64,000 nt of DNA from contig NZ_SLWU01000010.1 in assembly GCF_004345675.1 (NCBI RefSeq), positions 1 through 64,000 of the forward strand, written 5' to 3'. The DNA is from Caldanaerobacter subterraneus (lineage in GTDB: Bacteria > Bacillota > Thermoanaerobacteria > Thermoanaerobacterales > Thermoanaerobacteraceae). Within the stretch, counting starts at the first letter, position 1. Every line of letters begins with the position of its first letter. The translations under genes were made by a program, and so were the position numbers. A model generated the notes under the pieces. That model saw nothing but the letters and a program-made list of their open reading frames with translations. It ran no database searches and was not told the origin of the DNA. Positions 25,323 through 33,468 of this stretch are shown here, in pieces.

Positions 25323-26315
25323 TCACATTCCTTCATTTTTTTGCTTGCTCCTTACAAGGAGATACAGGAAAAAGGGCCCTCCAAAAGTCGCCGTAATTAT
25401 CCCTATTGGCATCTCTACAGGCTTTAAAATCACTCTCGCCAAAAGGTCTGCAAAGGTGAGAAAAGAAGCGCCAAAAAGAGCACTAAAGGGAACCAGAACT
25501 CTGTTGTCAGGTCCTACAATAAACCTTGAAATATGTGGAACTATAAGCCCTACAAAGCCTATAATTCCTCCAACAGAGACACAAGAAGCTGTCACCAATG
25601 ACCCCAGGACAAGTATAATTTTCTTGACAAGCTCCGCATTTACACCTAAATGCTCTGCAGATTCTTCCCCTGTTAAAATGGCATTTACATCCCTTGAAAA
25701 TGCGTACATAACAAAAGAACCTATGAGTATTAAAGGCGAAGAGTAGATAACCTGTGGCCAGCTCACAAGGCCAAAACCCCCCATAGTCCAGAAGACAATC
25801 CGTGAAAACTGGTCATGGTTTAAAAGCATGAGCAAAGAGATTATGGCAGACATAAAAGCACTTATAGCAATTCCAGCCAGAAGCATTGTGGTCATTGAAA
25901 GCCTGGAACCCGTCCTTGACACAGTGTACACAAAAAATATTGTCAAAAGGGCTGTTATGAAAGCCATAGAGCTTAAGCCAAATATGCCTAAACCCATTAT
26001 TATGGCAATTGTGGCTCCAAAAGCTGCACCTGAAGATATACCCAAAACATAAGGGTCTGCCATGGGATTTCTCAGGAGCCCCTGGAAAAAAGCTCCCACA
26101 ACAGATAGTCCCATGCCCACAAGAGCTGATTCTATAACTCTTGGAAGCCTTAATGTAAGTATAATGCGCCTGTTGACTTCATCCCCTTTCCCCAAAAGCA
26201 CATTTAGTATTTCCTGCAGGGGGATTTTAACCGCCCCTGCAGAAATTGAAAGAGCCATTATCAAAAGAAGAAGGAAAAATGCTGATGTAAAGTAAAAACC
26301 TCTCTTAGCCTTCAC
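25323..26315 (-). CDS. btuC: Corrinoid ABC importer, permease
   Basis: The 330-residue FecCD-family permease has about ten membrane helices with GAFFQGLLRNPMADPYVLG and the late GFVGLIVPHISR motif that contacts the ATPase. It starts 1 base after btuF ends, and its end is joined to btuD. It transports corrinoids across the cytoplasmic membrane. Confidence 0.92.
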   Translation of the reverse strand: MKAKRGFYFTSAFFLLLLIMALSISAGAVKIPLQEILNVLLGKGDEVNRRIILTLRLPRVIESALVGMGLSVVGAFFQGLLRNPMADPYVLGISSGAAFGATIAIIMGLGIFGLSSMAFITALLTIFFVYTVSRTGSRLSMTTMLLAGIAISAFMSAIISLLMLLNHDQFSRIVFWTMGGFGLVSWPQVIYSSPLILIGSFVMYAFSRDVNAILTGEESAEHLGVNAELVKKIILVLGSLVTASCVSVGGIIGFVGLIVPHISRFIVGPDNRVLVPFSALFGASFLTFADLLARVILKPVEMPIGIITATFGGPFFLYLLVRSKQKNEGM

Positions 26316-26316
26316 T

Positions 26317-27261
26317 TTATTTAAATGCCTCCGGATGTAAGAATTTTGCTACTTCTTCAAGCCCTAATACAATCCTATTTGTTCCTCTTACAATTATGTC
26401 GTCATTGGACACCACAAATACCTTGTCATTTTTCACGGCATTTGTGTCCTTGTATCCAGCCATATTTTTAAGGTCCTTCACATCTCCAGCATGAGGTGAT
26501 GTTATTATGACATCAGGGTTTTTCTTCACCAGCTCTTCAATGCTGTACTGAGCCCATCCGTTCACATCGGATGCCACATTTTCTCCACCTGCGAGGTTTA
26601 TAATCTCGTCTATGAAAGTGCCTTTTCCTGCAGTCCAGTTGCCATCAAGAGAGACCAGGTAAAATACTTTTACTTTTGGAAGGTCTTTTACCTTATCTCT
26701 TATCTCTTTTATTTTATTCTTCACATCGTTTATGACTTCTTCCGCCTTCTTCTCATTTCCTGTTATTTTACCAAGAAGTTCTATCGACTGATATATTTGA
26801 TCAAAATTCTGAGCATCCAGCACTACAACTGGTATACCCATCTTCTCCAAAGATTCCATCTGTTCTTTCCCTGATAATCTGGAAGCAAATATTATGTCAG
26901 GCTTTTGAGCCGTTATCGCCTCTATGTTGGGTCCTTTAAAACCTCCCACTTTGGGTATGTCCTTCACTTCTTCAGGATAATTGTCAAAATCAGTAACTCC
27001 AACTACTTTGCTCCCTGCCCCTATTGCAAACAGAAGCTCTGTGACTGAAGGCACCAAAGATACAATTCTCTCTGGTTGCTTTTCAATCGTCACTTCTCTG
27101 CCAAGAAAGTCTGTAATTTTCAGCGGAAACTGTGTCTTTACCTCTTCGGCTGGTTTCGCTGTTTCCTGGGGCTTTGTAGCATTTTGAGTAGAACAAGCAG
27201 CAAGTGAAAATACTAAAGCAAATATTACAAGAAACGCAACTATCCCTTTGAATCTTTTCAT
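26317..27261 (-). CDS. btuF: Corrinoid ABC importer, substrate-binding lipoprotein
   Basis: The protein of about 314 residues has a lipoprotein signal with Cys23 in SLAACST and a periplasmic-binding-protein type III fold (PERIVSLVPSVTELLFAIG, VGGFKGPNIEAI, IITSPHAGDV). BtuF members hold vitamin B12 or cobinamide. I chose the ATG behind AGGAGGG rather than the upstream frame start at 27300, which lies in the terminator hairpin. It is the first gene under riboswitch 1. Confidence 0.92.
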   Translation of the reverse strand: MKRFKGIVAFLVIFALVFSLAACSTQNATKPQETAKPAEEVKTQFPLKITDFLGREVTIEKQPERIVSLVPSVTELLFAIGAGSKVVGVTDFDNYPEEVKDIPKVGGFKGPNIEAITAQKPDIIFASRLSGKEQMESLEKMGIPVVVLDAQNFDQIYQSIELLGKITGNEKKAEEVINDVKNKIKEIRDKVKDLPKVKVFYLVSLDGNWTAGKGTFIDEIINLAGGENVASDVNGWAQYSIEELVKKNPDVIITSPHAGDVKDLKNMAGYKDTNAVKNDKVFVVSNDDIIVRGTNRIVLGLEEVAKFLHPEAFK

Positions 27262-27298
27262 AAGTACCCTCCTATCTAAAAATTTTGTCTTATCTATC

Positions 27299-27334
27299 AA
27301 AAAAGGCCTACCCCTTGCGGAGGTAGACCTTTTT
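27299..27334 (-). terminator. Riboswitch 1 expression-platform terminator
   Basis: On the minus strand AAAGGTCTACCTCC pairs with GGGGTAGGCCTTT around GCAA and is followed by a run of T, just before the btuF binding site. Its position between aptamer and gene suggests B12-dependent premature termination. Confidence 0.7.
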
Positions 27335-27391
27335 CACTTAAAAACACACAAAGGCCGTTCAACCTTCCCTCCGAAGGCGAACTTTTAAAAA

Positions 27392-27608
27392 CCTTATGGC
27401 AGGTCTCCTGGCTCGGGACTCATCCTCCACCCTGCCTTCCCATCCGGCACTCAACTGAACGCAATTTCTCTCCCTCTTTTCTCCTTACTAACGCGCTCAG
27501 TTGAGTGCCGGACAGTGGCTTACTAGGGCTTCGTCCTCCCTCACAGTAGCGGGGGCTGCGCGGGATTCTCACCCGTCTTCCCTTTTAACCCATCACGGGA
27601 CCATAAGG
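27392..27608 (-). ncRNA. Cobalamin riboswitch 1 (btuF-cobS operon)
   Basis: The minus strand shows the cobalamin aptamer: closing stem CCTTATGG / CCATAAGG at the two ends, GGGAAGACGGGTGAGAATCCC, GCGCAGCCCCCGCTACTGTGA, and the B12 box GCCACTG (27513-27519) followed by the GGGAAGGC...GAGTCCCGAGCCAGGAGACC 3' part. A peripheral stem of 15 perfect pairs (CCGGCACTCAACTGA and its complement) is present. It controls the long uptake and assembly operon. It is nearly identical to riboswitch 2 at 28314-28530. Confidence 0.95.
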
Positions 27609-27632
27609 CTTTTTATATTCAGTTTTAATTTC

Positions 27633-27661
27633 ATTTTAACTCTTACTTTTGAGTAAGTCAA
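27633..27661 (-). promoter_or_regulatory. Promoter of riboswitch 1
   Basis: On the minus strand TTGACT (27656-27661), a 17-base spacer and TAAAAT (27633-27638) lie just upstream of the aptamer and 7 bases after the cobO stop. Confidence 0.6.
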
Positions 27662-27667
27662 TTAATC

Positions 27668-28198
27668 TCAAATCTCTATACCCACCCTCGCCGGAACACC
27701 TTTCTTGTAATAATGTTTTATCTCCTTCATCTCTGTCACAAGGTCAGCCTTTTCTATGATTTCTTGAGGAGCACTCCTTCCTGTCAAAATTAGTTCCACA
27801 CTCTTTGGCTTTTCCTCTATCAACCTCAACACATCTTCCACACTTAAAAGTCCTGAGTGTATGGCTGCCATCGCCTCATCTACAATCACAATATCATACT
27901 CTCCACTTTTTAATATTCTAAGAAGCTCTTCATACTCTTCTCTAACCTTGCTCTTCAGTTCTTTCAGTTCTTCTTCTGTCATATCCCATGTAAATTTCTT
28001 AGACTCTGCAAATCTTTTTATCTCAAAATTAGGCTTTAGAAGTTCTGCCGATTTCAACTCCCCTGTAGCCATCCCTTTTAAAAATTGAAACATTATAACT
28101 TTCATGCCCCTTCCAACTGCCCTGAAAGCAAGTCCCAAAGCTGCAGTAGTCTTCCCCTTGCCGTCCCCAGTGTATACCTGCACATAGCCTTTTTTCAT
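27668..28198 (-). CDS. cobO: Cob(I)alamin adenosyltransferase
   Basis: This CobA/CobO/BtuR-family enzyme adds the adenosyl group from ATP to the cobalt of corrinoids. The protein of about 176 residues has the P-loop GDGKGKTTAALG, FQFLKGMATGE and VIVDEAMAAIHSGLLSVEDV. The ATG at 28198 is preceded by AAAGGAG. It has its own riboswitch and promoter, and no terminator separates it from riboswitch 1 downstream, so some read-through into btuF is possible. Confidence 0.94.
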   Translation of the reverse strand: MKKGYVQVYTGDGKGKTTAALGLAFRAVGRGMKVIMFQFLKGMATGELKSAELLKPNFEIKRFAESKKFTWDMTEEELKELKSKVREEYEELLRILKSGEYDIVIVDEAMAAIHSGLLSVEDVLRLIEEKPKSVELILTGRSAPQEIIEKADLVTEMKEIKHYYKKGVPARVGIEI

Positions 28199-28227
28199 AG
28201 AAAAAACTCCTTTCAAAAATTTTATAT

Positions 28228-28261
28228 AAAAAAGGCCTTCCCTTCAGAGGAAGACCTTTTT
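28228..28261 (-). terminator. Riboswitch 2 expression-platform terminator
   Basis: On the minus strand AAAAGGTCTTCCTC pairs with GAAGGGAAGGCCTTTT, followed by T-rich sequence, directly before the cobO ribosome binding site. It matches the platform of riboswitch 1 in layout but not in exact sequence. Confidence 0.7.
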
Positions 28262-28313
28262 GCACAAAACTTCAAAAAGGTTCAACCTTCCCTCCGAAGG
28301 CGAACTTCTAAAA

Positions 28314-28530
28314 CCTTATGGCAGGTCTCCTGGCTCGGGACTCATCCTCCACCCTGCCTTCCCACCCGGCACTCAACTGAACGCAATTTCTCTCCCTCTT
28401 TTCTCCTTACTAACGCTTCAAGTTGCGTGCCGGACAGTGGCTTACTAGGGCTTCGTCCTCCCTCACAGTAGCGGGGGCTGCGCGGGATTCTCACCCGTCT
28501 TCCCTTTTAACCCATCATAGGACCATAAGG
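28314..28530 (-). ncRNA. Cobalamin riboswitch 2 (cobO)
   Basis: A second full cobalamin aptamer has the same closing stem, the same core and a B12 box (GCCACTG, 28435-28441). It differs from riboswitch 1 mainly in the peripheral stem, where the perfect 15-base pairing is broken by a few changes, and at a few single sites. It controls cobO alone. Confidence 0.95.
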
Positions 28531-28555
28531 CTTTAATATTTAGTTTCACATTTTT

Positions 28556-28584
28556 ATTCTAAACCTTTTCAGTTTTTTAGTCAA
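28556..28584 (-). promoter_or_regulatory. Promoter of riboswitch 2
   Basis: On the minus strand TTGACT (28579-28584), a 17-base spacer and TAGAAT (28556-28561) stand just before the aptamer, in the same arrangement as for riboswitch 1. Confidence 0.6.
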
Positions 28585-28587
28585 GCC

Positions 28588-29886
28588 TTAACTTTTCATC
28601 ACCTTTCCAATTTCTTTTATAAATTCCTCCACTTCTTCCCTTTTAGGATAGTATTTCCCATACCTTACCTTTTCATAAAGTCGACTTACCCTTTCCATTG
28701 GTTCCCTTACATTTTCAAAAGAAGCCGTAACTTTCTCGTATACGTCCTTTACAGAATAATTCCCTCTTTCTAAGGCTTTCTTTTGATAAAGAGATATCAA
28801 AAGTTTTTTGTAATAAAACCTAACCTTTTCCCTGTTATCCCTATAAAACTTTATTTTTTCCACCGCCTTCAAAATCCTGTTTCTGGCCTCTCTAAATTTT
28901 TTAACAAAGGGCGCATCCTTAAGATTTATATCAATCTCTTTCTCTTCTACAAAATCTCTTTCCCGTTTCTCTACTTCAATTCTGCTTATAACCCTTATTA
29001 TGAGGATAATGAGTAAAACTATTACAGTTAAAGCAATCAGAAAAGCCGCCATGTGCAGTAAATTAGAAAGCCAGGTATAATCCTGAGGCGTTTCCTCCTG
29101 TAAAAAGTTCTCTGGATTCTTGCCTTCTTTATAAAAGCTTTCCATAGCCTTTTTAAAAAATTCCCTATCAAAAGGAATCAGACTAAAAATTTTGGAAAGC
29201 ATCCAGAACATCCCATAAGCAAGGTAGGTGGATAATAAAACAAACACTTTCCCAATTACAGTATATATTTCGTAAATAATATGAGTCACTGAAGGTAGAG
29301 AAAATGCAAAAGTAGCTAACAGTACTAGCCCAAAACCTATCCACTCAAATAGAGAAATTCTCCCTTCACTGCCGTGATATTTCAAAGCCTTTACCTCAAG
29401 GAGGAGAAAAATGCTCAAAAGTATATACAAAATCGTGTATTTTTGTATCATGGCAATTTCCTGTGGGGGGAGGTAATAGGCAAATAAATTTAAGAAAAAG
29501 AGCCACATTAAATTCCTGTAAAAAATTTTTATATTCATTACGTCTTCTACCATTGTACTTTTAATTTTCGCCCCTCTATACCATAAAAACAAAAATACAA
29601 TAAAGTCTGCCATAAGCTGATAGTAATTTTCACTCACTTTTACGCTCAGTAAAAGACTTGAAAAAATACCCACAGCCAAACTAAAGGTCCTATAAAGTTT
29701 TATATCCCAATACTCTAATGCATTCACAATTCCCGAAACAAAAGAGAGGACAAAAAAGGCTAAAAAAGGCACCGCCTTTTCTTGAACGATAAGGCCGTTT
29801 AGCAAAGTAAAAACTAAAAATATAAGCAAACCTTCTAAAATTGTCGCAAATATTTTAACAAACTTTTCCCTATCCCACCACTTCAA
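28588..29886 (-). CDS. Membrane protein with DUF4129-like C-terminus
   Basis: The protein has about 433 residues. The N-terminal 200 residues contain many hydrophobic helices, a further helix lies in the middle, and the C-terminal 90 residues (KVRFYYKKLLISLYQKK... SRLYEKVRYG) resemble the DUF4129 domain found in transglutaminase/DUF58 operons. I prefer the TTG at 29886, which follows GAGGGG by seven bases and overlaps the DUF58 stop slightly; the frame is open to 29943. It is the third gene of a MoxR-DUF58 operon. The role is unknown, possibly envelope or protein-complex assembly. Confidence 0.7.
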   Translation of the reverse strand: MKWWDREKFVKIFATILEGLLIFLVFTLLNGLIVQEKAVPFLAFFVLSFVSGIVNALEYWDIKLYRTFSLAVGIFSSLLLSVKVSENYYQLMADFIVFLFLWYRGAKIKSTMVEDVMNIKIFYRNLMWLFFLNLFAYYLPPQEIAMIQKYTILYILLSIFLLLEVKALKYHGSEGRISLFEWIGFGLVLLATFAFSLPSVTHIIYEIYTVIGKVFVLLSTYLAYGMFWMLSKIFSLIPFDREFFKKAMESFYKEGKNPENFLQEETPQDYTWLSNLLHMAAFLIALTVIVLLIILIIRVISRIEVEKRERDFVEEKEIDINLKDAPFVKKFREARNRILKAVEKIKFYRDNREKVRFYYKKLLISLYQKKALERGNYSVKDVYEKVTASFENVREPMERVSRLYEKVRYGKYYPKREEVEEFIKEIGKVMKS

Positions 29887-31027
29887 TTTCTTTCCCCTCT
29901 TCACTATAGTAAAAGAGCTTTGCATTATGAGGAACATTCTCAATTCCCTTTGAACTCATGTATACAAGCATTACATCCTTATCCCCAAAAAACCTCTCTA
30001 GGAGAGACAACATCCCTTCATCCACAAAAGGCGTTACAACCAAAAGGTCTGTTCCCCATGAAAGAGTTTTAGAAAGATAACTTGCCATATCCTCTACGCT
30101 GTATTTTTTCAAAAAAGATAGGCCTGCAAAAATTTCTAAAAGCCTTGCAATCTGGCCCTCCCCTGCCGAAGGCTCCACAAATGTGTAGTCCCCTTCTGCA
30201 AGACATATTGCATTCGTAGAAAATCCCACAGGAATCCCTTCTTTTATTAAATTAACGGATAAAGTCGCCGCCACTTCTATCGCTCTCTCAAATTTTTCTA
30301 TTTCTTCTACCCTAAACACATACCTGTGAAAATCCACGTTAAAAAAGAGCACTATTTTCTTATCAGCTGTATAGTCATACTTGTTAACCTTAAGTTTCTG
30401 AGTCTTTGCAGTGACTTTCCAGTTTATACTCTTAAAGCTGTCTGAAGTCGTGTAATCTCTCACTCCACTTATTATGACAGGATCTTCTATTATCCACCTT
30501 CTCACAAATAAATCCCCGTAAAGAGAATTAGCGATAAGCCTAAAACTTTTTAAATCAATTAGCCTGGGATAAACGATAAGTCTTGCAGGAGCTGGAAGCT
30601 CTACTTCGTACTCTTCTGCCCCGAATAAATCTGTTGAAAAAGCCTTTATACCATCAAAAAGGTTGTATATGCCTCTTTTTGTAGCCACCACCTCAAACTT
30701 ACGCGTCACTTTTTGAAAAGGAAGCATTGAAAGAACGGTATTGTGAAGGTATTTGACCTTATCCTGTTTTTCCACCAGTTTAGATTTTTTCATGCTGAGC
30801 TCTACGGGTATTTTCTGTTGCAACTTGAGATAGGTAATGGGGAAAAATTTCTTATTGTGTATGGTAAGTTTTAATGCAGTTTTTTCGCCTGGAAAAACTG
30901 CCTTTCTCTCAAATTCCCTCTCAATTATCAAATTTTTAAATATGTTTTTTTTGTAAAGATTTGACTGCAAAGCCACCAAGGCAACTATGACGAGTATAAA
31001 CCACAAGGCATTCATATTAAAAACCAC
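29870..31027 (-). CDS. DUF58 domain protein
   Basis: The 385-residue protein has one N-terminal membrane segment, a beta-rich domain, and a DUF58/VWA-like core with RDYTTSDSFKSINWKVTAKTQ, the typical DUF58 signature. DUF58 proteins are almost always encoded next to a MoxR AAA+ ATPase, as here, 8 bases downstream. They are thought to act with the ATPase as a chaperone-like complex at the membrane. Confidence 0.85.
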   Translation of the reverse strand: MVFNMNALWFILVIVALVALQSNLYKKNIFKNLIIEREFERKAVFPGEKTALKLTIHNKKFFPITYLKLQQKIPVELSMKKSKLVEKQDKVKYLHNTVLSMLPFQKVTRKFEVVATKRGIYNLFDGIKAFSTDLFGAEEYEVELPAPARLIVYPRLIDLKSFRLIANSLYGDLFVRRWIIEDPVIISGVRDYTTSDSFKSINWKVTAKTQKLKVNKYDYTADKKIVLFFNVDFHRYVFRVEEIEKFERAIEVAATLSVNLIKEGIPVGFSTNAICLAEGDYTFVEPSAGEGQIARLLEIFAGLSFLKKYSVEDMASYLSKTLSWGTDLLVVTPFVDEGMLSLLERFFGDKDVMLVYMSSKGIENVPHNAKLFYYSEEGKEIEVVG

Positions 31028-31034
31028 CTGTAAA

Positions 31035-32024
31035 TTATTTTTCTAAAGGAACAGGTACTTCCTCTAGAATTCTACCTATAACCTCTTCTGCCTTTATATC
31101 TCTTAGCTTCCCTGAACCTTTTAAAATAATCCTGTGAGCTAGAACAAAAGGCGCTATATACCTTACATCGTCTGGTGTCACAAAATCACGGCCTTTTACG
31201 TAAGCGTAAGCTTGACTGGTCTTATAAAGAAACAGAGTAGCTCTGGGACTTGCCCCTAGTTCTATTTCCTCCATATTGCGCGTTTTTTCTACAATATCCA
31301 ATATATACTCCGACACGTCTTTATCCACATACACCTCTTTGTACTCTTCCTGCATTTTCAGCACATCCTCTTTTGTGCATACAGGCTTTAACTCTTCCAA
31401 AGGATTTTTCTTGTCAAAAACCTCGATTATCCTTTTCTCCTCTTCTCTCTTTGGATAACCCATTTTTACCTTCATCAAAAACCTGTCTATCTGAGCTTCA
31501 GGAAGAGGAAAAGTACCATAGCTTTCTATAGGATTTTGAGTAGCTATAACGAAAAAAGGTCTATCGAGTTTATATGTCACGCCGTCTACTGTCACCTGTC
31601 TTTCTTCCATGCACTCTAAAAGGCTGGACTGAGTCCTGGGGGTTGCCCTGTTTATCTCATCAGCCAGCAAAATATTTGTAAAGATAGGACCTTTTTTAAA
31701 CTCAAAATCGCCTATCTTCTGGTTAAAAACATTTATTCCTGTCAAATCCCCTGGCAAAAGGTCGGGAGTAAACTGCACCCTTTTAAAATCGCAGTCTATT
31801 GACCTTGCCAAAGCCTTAGCTAAACTAGTCTTCCCTACTCCCGGTACGTCTTCTAAAAGAACATGACCTGAAGCTATCAAGGCTGTCAGCATGAGGTCTA
31901 TTACCTCACTCTTCCCTATTATGACTTTTTCTATATTCTTTCTTATTCTCTCTATCACTTCTGACTGTTCCAATTCCATCACCTTTTCAAAAAATTTTTC
32001 GCCTCTCTTTATTATAGAAAACAT
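31035..32024 (-). CDS. MoxR family AAA+ ATPase
   Basis: The ATPase of up to 329 residues has Walker A EDVPGVGKTSLAKAL, VQFTPDLLPGDLTG, Walker B ILLADEINRATPRTQSSLLE, and sensor segments ATQNPIESYGTFPLPEAQIDRF. MoxR proteins remodel or activate partner proteins, often VWA or DUF58 partners like the next gene. The N-terminus is uncertain: ATG at 31979 follows AAAAGGTG closely and gives a more usual length, while the frame extends to 32024. It is divergent from the zur operon. Confidence 0.9.
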   Translation of the reverse strand: MFSIIKRGEKFFEKVMELEQSEVIERIRKNIEKVIIGKSEVIDLMLTALIASGHVLLEDVPGVGKTSLAKALARSIDCDFKRVQFTPDLLPGDLTGINVFNQKIGDFEFKKGPIFTNILLADEINRATPRTQSSLLECMEERQVTVDGVTYKLDRPFFVIATQNPIESYGTFPLPEAQIDRFLMKVKMGYPKREEEKRIIEVFDKKNPLEELKPVCTKEDVLKMQEEYKEVYVDKDVSEYILDIVEKTRNMEEIELGASPRATLFLYKTSQAYAYVKGRDFVTPDDVRYIAPFVLAHRIILKGSGKLRDIKAEEVIGRILEEVPVPLEK

Positions 32025-32053
32025 TTACTGAAATTTCAATAAGAATCTGGATA

Positions 32054-32083
32054 TTGACATACCTTTTAAATCGTAATATAATC
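32054..32083 (+). promoter_or_regulatory. Promoter and probable Zur site of the zinc operon
   Basis: TTGACA (32054-32059), a 17-base spacer and TATAAT (32077-32082) make a consensus promoter. AAATCGTAAT (32068-32077) is identical to one half of the Bacillus Zur box, and it covers the spacer and -10. The second half is poorly conserved, so the operator assignment is tentative. Confidence 0.6.
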
Positions 32084-32127
32084 TTAATTGAGAAAACTTT
32101 CTTATTTAATAAAAGGTTGTGATTAAA

Positions 32128-32544
32128 GTGCAGAAAGAGGAAGCTTTAAAAAAATTAAAAGCACATAATTACAAGCTTACGCCTCAGAGAGAATTAATAC
32201 TTGACATAATGCTTTCCAACCAGGGCTATTTGTCTGTAAAAGATGTGTACGAAAAAGTAAGAGAAGTCTTCCCTCAGGTTAGCATTGACACTGTGTACAG
32301 GACTTTAAGCCTTTTAAAGAGCTTGAATATTTTAAATGAGGCGGTAATTGGAAATAATATTATGTACGTGGTAAAAAAACAGCTTCACAATCACACAATG
32401 AGGTGTTTAAAATGCGGCAGAGTATTTGAAATGGAAATATGCCCTCTTGAGCTTTTGATGGACCAGATAAAAGATTTTGAAGTCGTAGACCACAAAATAG
32501 AAATTGTAGGATACTGCAAAGAATGCAGATCAAATCCAAACTGA
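32128..32544 (+). CDS. zur: Fur-family metalloregulator, probably Zur
   Basis: The regulator of about 138 residues has a winged helix (LTPQRELILDIMLSN, SIDTVYRTLSLLKS) and the two CxxC structural zinc pairs (CLKCGRVFEM and GYCKECRSN), with HNHTMRC in the metal sensor region. GTG at 32128 is 11 bases from AAAAGG; a GTG three codons earlier is too close. It is first in an operon with a metal importer, so zinc control is most likely, although Fur-type iron or Mnt-like control cannot be excluded by sequence. Confidence 0.8.
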   Translation: MQKEEALKKLKAHNYKLTPQRELILDIMLSNQGYLSVKDVYEKVREVFPQVSIDTVYRTLSLLKSLNILNEAVIGNNIMYVVKKQLHNHTMRCLKCGRVFEMEICPLELLMDQIKDFEVVDHKIEIVGYCKECRSNPN

Positions 32545-32564
32545 GAAATGGAGGCTTTCAAATT

Positions 32565-33443
32565 ATGAAAAAACTAGTAATGGCTTTAGTCTTAGCTTCA
32601 ATGATTTTTACACTGGTTTCTTGCAGCACCACTGCTAATTCATCTAAGCCTTTGGTATACGCTTCTTTTTATCCAATTTATGACCTTACCTTAAAAATAG
32701 CAGGAGATAAACTAGAAGTAAAAACCATAATTCCTCCGGGAGTTGAACCTCACGATTGGGAACCCTCAACAAAAGATGTCGCTGAGATGACAAAGGCAAA
32801 AGCTATTCTGTATTTGGGCTTAGGAATGGACTCATGGATAGAAAAGGTCAAACCTAATGCACCAAATGTAGTCTTTTATGAAGTATCCAAAGGAGTCACT
32901 CCTATAATGGAAGGAAATCAGCCAAATCCTCATATATGGCTTTCTCCAAAAGAAGCTTCAATAATGGCAAAAAATATAAATGATGCCTTAAAACAGACTT
33001 TCCCAGAGTACAAAGATTATTTTGAGCAAAATTATCAAAGCCTAAAAAATACCTTGGAAGAGTTAGACAAGAAATACACTGATGCTCTGTCAAACACAAA
33101 GCACAAGACGTTTATAGTCTACCATAGCGCCTTTGAATACCTCGCAAGAGATTACAATTTAAAAGAAGAAGCATTAGTAGGGGCAAATGAGGAAGTAGAA
33201 GTAAGCCCTGCTAGAATGGCTGAAATTATAAACATAATAAGGGAAAAACAGATAAAATACATTTTTACAGAGCCCCTGACTTCTCCTAAACCTATCCAAA
33301 CTATAGCCAAAGAAACTGGAGCCAGGGTTTTATCCCTTAATCCTATTGAAGGGCTTACGAAAGAAGAAGCAAAGCAATACAAAGACTACATAGCTTTGAT
33401 GAAAGAAAATCTAGAAAATTTAAAAAAGGCGCTAAATGAATAA
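32565..33443 (+). CDS. znuA: Metal ABC importer, substrate-binding lipoprotein 1
   Basis: This cluster A-I metal-binding protein has about 292 residues. The lipobox is LVSC (Cys20), and it begins with SKPLVYASFYPIYDLTLKIAG. Metal ligands are probably the His of PHDWEPS, the His of NPHIWLSP, the His of VYHSAFEYLA and an acidic residue near EEVEVSPARM. ATG follows GGAGG at about nine bases. The frame overlaps the regulator end. Zinc or manganese is the expected ligand; the long His loop of typical ZnuA is absent. Confidence 0.85.
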   Translation: MKKLVMALVLASMIFTLVSCSTTANSSKPLVYASFYPIYDLTLKIAGDKLEVKTIIPPGVEPHDWEPSTKDVAEMTKAKAILYLGLGMDSWIEKVKPNAPNVVFYEVSKGVTPIMEGNQPNPHIWLSPKEASIMAKNINDALKQTFPEYKDYFEQNYQSLKNTLEELDKKYTDALSNTKHKTFIVYHSAFEYLARDYNLKEEALVGANEEVEVSPARMAEIINIIREKQIKYIFTEPLTSPKPIQTIAKETGARVLSLNPIEGLTKEEAKQYKDYIALMKENLENLKKALNE

Positions 33444-33468
33444 AATGATAAGGGAGGCCACAAAAAGT

